From: Paenibacillus sp.
GTDB taxonomy: Bacteria; Bacillota; Bacilli; Paenibacillales; YIM-B00363
DNA: 38,801 bases
Assembly (NCBI RefSeq): GCF_031177825.1
Contig: NZ_JAPSKE010000041.1
Span: 1 to 38,801, forward strand
Reading direction: 5' to 3'
Position 1 is the stretch's first letter. Each line of letters starts with the position of its first letter. Made by a program: the position numbers and the translations under genes. The notes below the pieces were generated by a model, which saw only the letters and a list, made by a program, of their open reading frames with translations, ran no database searches and had not been told where the DNA came from. Below are positions 35,812-38,801 of this stretch, in pieces.

Positions 35812-38801
35812 ATGATAGGGAAGAGTAAGAGAGCATTCGCTTCGATGGTCATGGCATGGGTATTATTTATCTCTTTATTAGTTCCGTACGGCTATCCTGC
35901 TGCGAATGCGGCGCCCGGCGAGTTGACGACGTACGGGGGCGCTCCGACGGCTTGGCCGAGCGCTTATGACGCATACACCGATCGGCAAGGCAACATCTTA
36001 TACGACCCAGCCAACGAGAGCGGCGTCAGTCCTGACGATACCGACTTCTACAGCGGTGCGATGAAGGGCTCCGGCAACCGGCCTTCTTTTTACATTTCCA
36101 GCGCAACCGATTCCGGAGGCAAGTCGCATCTTGTGTTTCGCATGCGGCTCTTGGCGGATCCGCGGGACAAAAACGGGGGATATTTATCGACCGTTTGGAT
36201 GGTGCAGCTGTGGAAGAACGACTCTAAAATCGCAACGGTAGGTTTGAACGGCAAACCTGCTCAGGAAGACTACATATATATATCGAACGGCGACGGTTCC
36301 GTCGTCCGTCCGATATACAAGACCGACGGAACGCGAACGAACGTCCCTGGTGCTAGAATCGTAGAGGAAACCGGTACGGGAGATTACCTCCTTGATATTC
36401 AAGTGCCGCTGGAACAGCTGCAGGCGATCGACCCTTCGATCGCGAACGGCGCAGTGCGCCTGAAATTCGTGACCTCGAAGGCGGCCAATTTATCGGTCGA
36501 GAACAAGGACGAGATGGATGGCGAAGGAGCCGGGGTCAGCTTGTCTCCGTTCGCGATCAACCAGCTGCCGACGATTACATTTACGAGCATTCTGGCGGGA
36601 ACGAACACGATCTCAGGCATTACGACCCACGTGGAACCGAATGTCCCCGTGACGGTCACGATCAGCGGGCTCGCGTCGCCGCCGGCGCCTCTCGTACAAG
36701 CGGACGGCACATGGACTGCGACGCTCGCGCAAACGCCGCCGGACGGCGTCTATACGATTAACGCAAGCGTAACGAACCGCAACGGAGACAGTGCGGCGGT
36801 CGAGGAGACTTTCGATATCTCTTCCAGGATCTCAATCGACACGCCTTCGTTGGAGGAGCCCCGGTTGTTCACGTTCCCCGCGGAGATCGGCGGGTCGTAC
36901 ACGCGAACGAAAGGTCCAAAGCAGCGAATCAACTTTAAAATCTTAAACGAAAGCAACCAGATTCTCTATGAGCAAGATAGGATCAATGAACCGTGGAAGA
37001 CGAGCGGATATGCTAACTTAGTCGGAGTAGGAAAAGCAATAGCCCCTGGTGGTACATATACTCTTGTCGCGGCTGAACAGGATAACAGCAATGTCGTCAG
37101 CACGACGGTCGTCGCAAGGAAAACCCTGCATTATTTGCCTAGTACGATTACGATCGTTGAGCCGGCGGCGACGGCGGACGGAACGCCGACGCCGACCGTG
37201 AAAGGGATGGCGGCGCCGAACGTAAGAGTGCAGCTGTTTATCGACGGTCAGCCGTATCGCGAAGTGCGCTCGGACGAAGACGGGAACTGGTCAGTCGACG
37301 TCGACGACGCGCTCGCGGGGAAGGCGGTGTCCGATCCTCCTTACGTCTTTACCGCGAAGATGTATGACGACGCGAACGAGAGCAAGACGAGCGCTCCTCT
37401 GAACTATGGCGTCGTGGACGTCGACGTCGGCATCGAGAACGAGGACGACACGATCACCGTAACGACGGTTGAGCCGACGGTGCGGGGACGTACGACCGAC
37501 CTGGCGGTCAACGTGACGGTGAAGGTGACGGGCTCGGTAGACGGCTTTACGGTTCCGGCCGACGTGTCGAACGGAAAATGGTCGGTTACATTGACCGGTG
37601 AGCATGCGCTGCAAGAAGGCAATACGTACACGATTACGGCAAATACAGTAACGGATGTATCCGAGCCGGCGACGACGACGTACAAGGTTAAGACGTCGAC
37701 GAGCGTCGACATCAACAGCCCGTCGGACTTCGCCGAAATCGACGATCCGATCACGGGTACGGTCGAGGCCGGGGCAGATTTGTTCGTCACCGTGAACGGC
37801 AAGGTACCTGATTCGTCGTTGTTGGTCCATGATCGCGCGGCCGGGACATGGTCGATCGCGCCAAGCGGCGAAGGATGGGAATACGGCGATTATACCGTCG
37901 TTGCCGTCGCTTCGGACGTTGCAGGCAATATGGCGGAGGACGTCGCTTCGTTCACCGTCGCCCAGGCGTCGGCGCCGACGGCGAGCAACGTGACGGTGAG
38001 CGGGACGGCGCAAGTGGGGTCGCAGCTGACCGGCAATTACGACTATGCCGACGCGAACGGCGACGAGGAGTCGGGGACGACGTACCGCTGGCTGCGGTAT
38101 GACGCGGCGACGGGCGGAACGGGCGAAGCGATCGAAGGAGCGACAAGCCCGACCTACACGTTGACGCAGGCGGACGTCGGCAAGTACATCGCGTTCGAAG
38201 TGACGCCGAAGAACGCGGCAGCGCCGACGACGGGCGCCGCGGCGGAGAGCGCGAATCGCTCGGGTCCGGTAGCTTCGGCAGGCGCGGCGCCGACGGCGAG
38301 CAACGTGACGGTGAGCGGGACGGCGCAAGTAGGGTCGCAGCTGACAGGCAATTACGACTATGCCGACGCGAACGGCGACGAGGAGTCGGGGACGACGTAC
38401 CGCTGGCTGCGGTATGACGCGGCGACGGGCGGAACGGGCGAAGCGATCGCAGGAGCGACAAACCCTACCTACACGTTGACGCAGGCGGACGTCGGCAAGT
38501 ACATCGCGTTCGAGGTGACGCCGAAGAACGCGGTAGCCCCGACGACGGGGACCGCGGTAGAGAGCGCGAACCGTTCGGGCCCGGTAGCTTCGGCAGGCGC
38601 GGCGCCGACGGCGAGCAACGTGACGGTGAGCGGGACGGCGCAAGTAGGGTCGCAGCTGACCGGCGCGTATGACTATGCCGACGCGAACGGCGACGAGGAG
38701 TCGGGGACGACGTACCGCTGGCTGCGGTATGATGCGGCGACCGGCGGAACGGGCGAAGCGATCGCAGTAGCGACAAGCCCGACCTACACGTTGACGCAGG
38801 C
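35812..38801 (+). CDS. Large secreted multidomain protein with Ig-like repeats (5' part, runs off the window)
   Basis: A single frame open from the ATG at 35812 to the window end, at least 996 codons, with AAAGGGG 11 bases upstream. A Sec signal peptide has a likely cleavage after Ala33 (AANA-AP). Next comes an N-terminal domain (about 34-240; DDTDFYSGAMKGSGNRPSF, YLLDIQVPLEQLQ), resembling surface beta-sandwich domains found at the start of large Firmicute cell-surface proteins. Several bacterial Ig-like domains follow (about 250-335, 440-535, 540-630, 632-718; for example ADGTWTATLAQTPPDGVYTINASV and EDGNWSVDVDD). From residue 721 it enters 105-residue tandem repeats. An S-layer-homology or other anchor may lie beyond the window. 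A perfect TATAAT (35765-35770) lies upstream with no good -35. Confidence 0.85.
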   Translation, partial: MIGKSKRAFASMVMAWVLFISLLVPYGYPAANAAPGELTTYGGAPTAWPSAYDAYTDRQGNILYDPANESGVSPDDTDFYSGAMKGSGNRPSFYISSATDSGGKSHLVFRMRLLADPRDKNGGYLSTVWMVQLWKNDSKIATVGLNGKPAQEDYIYISNGDGSVVRPIYKTDGTRTNVPGARIVEETGTGDYLLDIQVPLEQLQAIDPSIANGAVRLKFVTSKAANLSVENKDEMDGEGAGVSLSPFAINQLPTITFTSILAGTNTISGITTHVEPNVPVTVTISGLASPPAPLVQADGTWTATLAQTPPDGVYTINASVTNRNGDSAAVEETFDISSRISIDTPSLEEPRLFTFPAEIGGSYTRTKGPKQRINFKILNESNQILYEQDRINEPWKTSGYANLVGVGKAIAPGGTYTLVAAEQDNSNVVSTTVVARKTLHYLPSTITIVEPAATADGTPTPTVKGMAAPNVRVQLFIDGQPYREVRSDEDGNWSVDVDDALAGKAVSDPPYVFTAKMYDDANESKTSAPLNYGVVDVDVGIENEDDTITVTTVEPTVRGRTTDLAVNVTVKVTGSVDGFTVPADVSNGKWSVTLTGEHALQEGNTYTITANTVTDVSEPATTTYKVKTSTSVDINSPSDFAEIDDPITGTVEAGADLFVTVNGKVPDSSLLVHDRAAGTWSIAPSGEGWEYGDYTVVAVASDVAGNMAEDVASFTVAQASAPTASNVTVSGTAQVGSQLTGNYDYADANGDEESGTTYRWLRYDAATGGTGEAIEGATSPTYTLTQADVGKYIAFEVTPKNAAAPTTGAAAESANRSGPVASAGAAPTASNVTVSGTAQVGSQLTGNYDYADANGDEESGTTYRWLRYDAATGGTGEAIAGATNPTYTLTQADVGKYIAFEVTPKNAVAPTTGTAVESANRSGPVASAGAAPTASNVTVSGTAQVGSQLTGAYDYADANGDEESGTTYRWLRYDAATGGTGEAIAVATSPTYTLTQ
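37972..38801 (+). repeat. Tandem 315-bp coding repeats (two full, one partial)
   Basis: Copies start at 37972, 38287 and 38602, an exact 315-base (105-codon) period in frame with the surface-protein gene. Each encodes APTASNVTVSGTAQVGSQLTG..., then YDYADANGDEESGTTYRWLR, YTLTQADVGKYIAFEVTPKN and a SGPVASAGA linker. The copies differ by only scattered bases, indicating recent duplication or gene conversion. The third copy is cut by the window end. Confidence 0.93.

Noticed and set aside
37291..38643. 450-residue reverse-strand frame rich in Arg
   Set aside because: It mirrors the surface-protein repeats, has the Arg-rich composition of a GC-rich antisense frame and has no ribosome site.
37972..38801. 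CRISPR-like or mobile repeat
   Set aside because: The repeats are 315 bases, contiguous and in frame within a coding sequence, without spacers.

Overview
The window looks like the chromosome of a GC-rich, endospore-forming Firmicute, most likely a Paenibacillaceae member. This rests on strong Shine-Dalgarno sites, sporulation genes (spoIIR, spoIIP, sspP), gene orders familiar from Bacillales, and protein sequences that read as Paenibacillus-like. The assignment comes from pattern recognition, not a database search.

Layout. 1-378: the 3' end of a 23S rRNA gene, a 5S rRNA gene and their terminator. 458-7799: a glycoside-hydrolase-like lipoprotein, then guaB, dacA, pdxS, pdxT and serS and a tRNA-Ser(TGA); this follows the origin-proximal order of Bacillus. 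7816-8609: three small genes behind a sigma-G-like promoter, the last being sspP. 8625-12310: an accessory stretch holding a lipoprotein, an A+T-rich Agr-type peptide-signalling cassette (a kinase-less membrane sensor, AgrB and a cysteine-free AgrD-like peptide), a CPBP protease and a TraX-family protein. 12430-14448: a small exported protein, tRNA-Pro(CGG), a tRNA-Arg(CCT) with an odd acceptor stem, a TadA-GNAT fusion, and an intergenic region with two perfect DnaA boxes.

14449-28291: ychF, prfA, prmC, spoIIR, the tsaC/Sua5 gene, mntP, the arginine phosphatase gene, then rpiB-ywlG-glyA behind a ZTP (pfl) riboswitch and its terminator, an EEP-family hydrolase, spoIIP (reverse strand), upp and a UDP-GlcNAc 2-epimerase gene. 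28404-35627: the complete F-type ATP synthase operon, atpZ-I-B-E-F-H-A-G-D-C, between a clear promoter and a strong terminator. 35812-38801: the start of a very large secreted multidomain protein with exact 315-bp tandem repeats, cut by the window end.

How the genes fit together. Most are housekeeping: purine nucleotides (guaB, and the ZTP switch on the one-carbon gene glyA), vitamin B6 (pdxST), translation (serS, prfA, prmC, TsaC, tadA, ychF, tRNAs), cell wall (dacA, the epimerase) and energy (atp). Three loci serve sporulation. The unusual material is the Agr-like cassette, the TadA-GNAT fusion, the sigma-G-like operon of unknown small proteins, and several RNA-level control elements.
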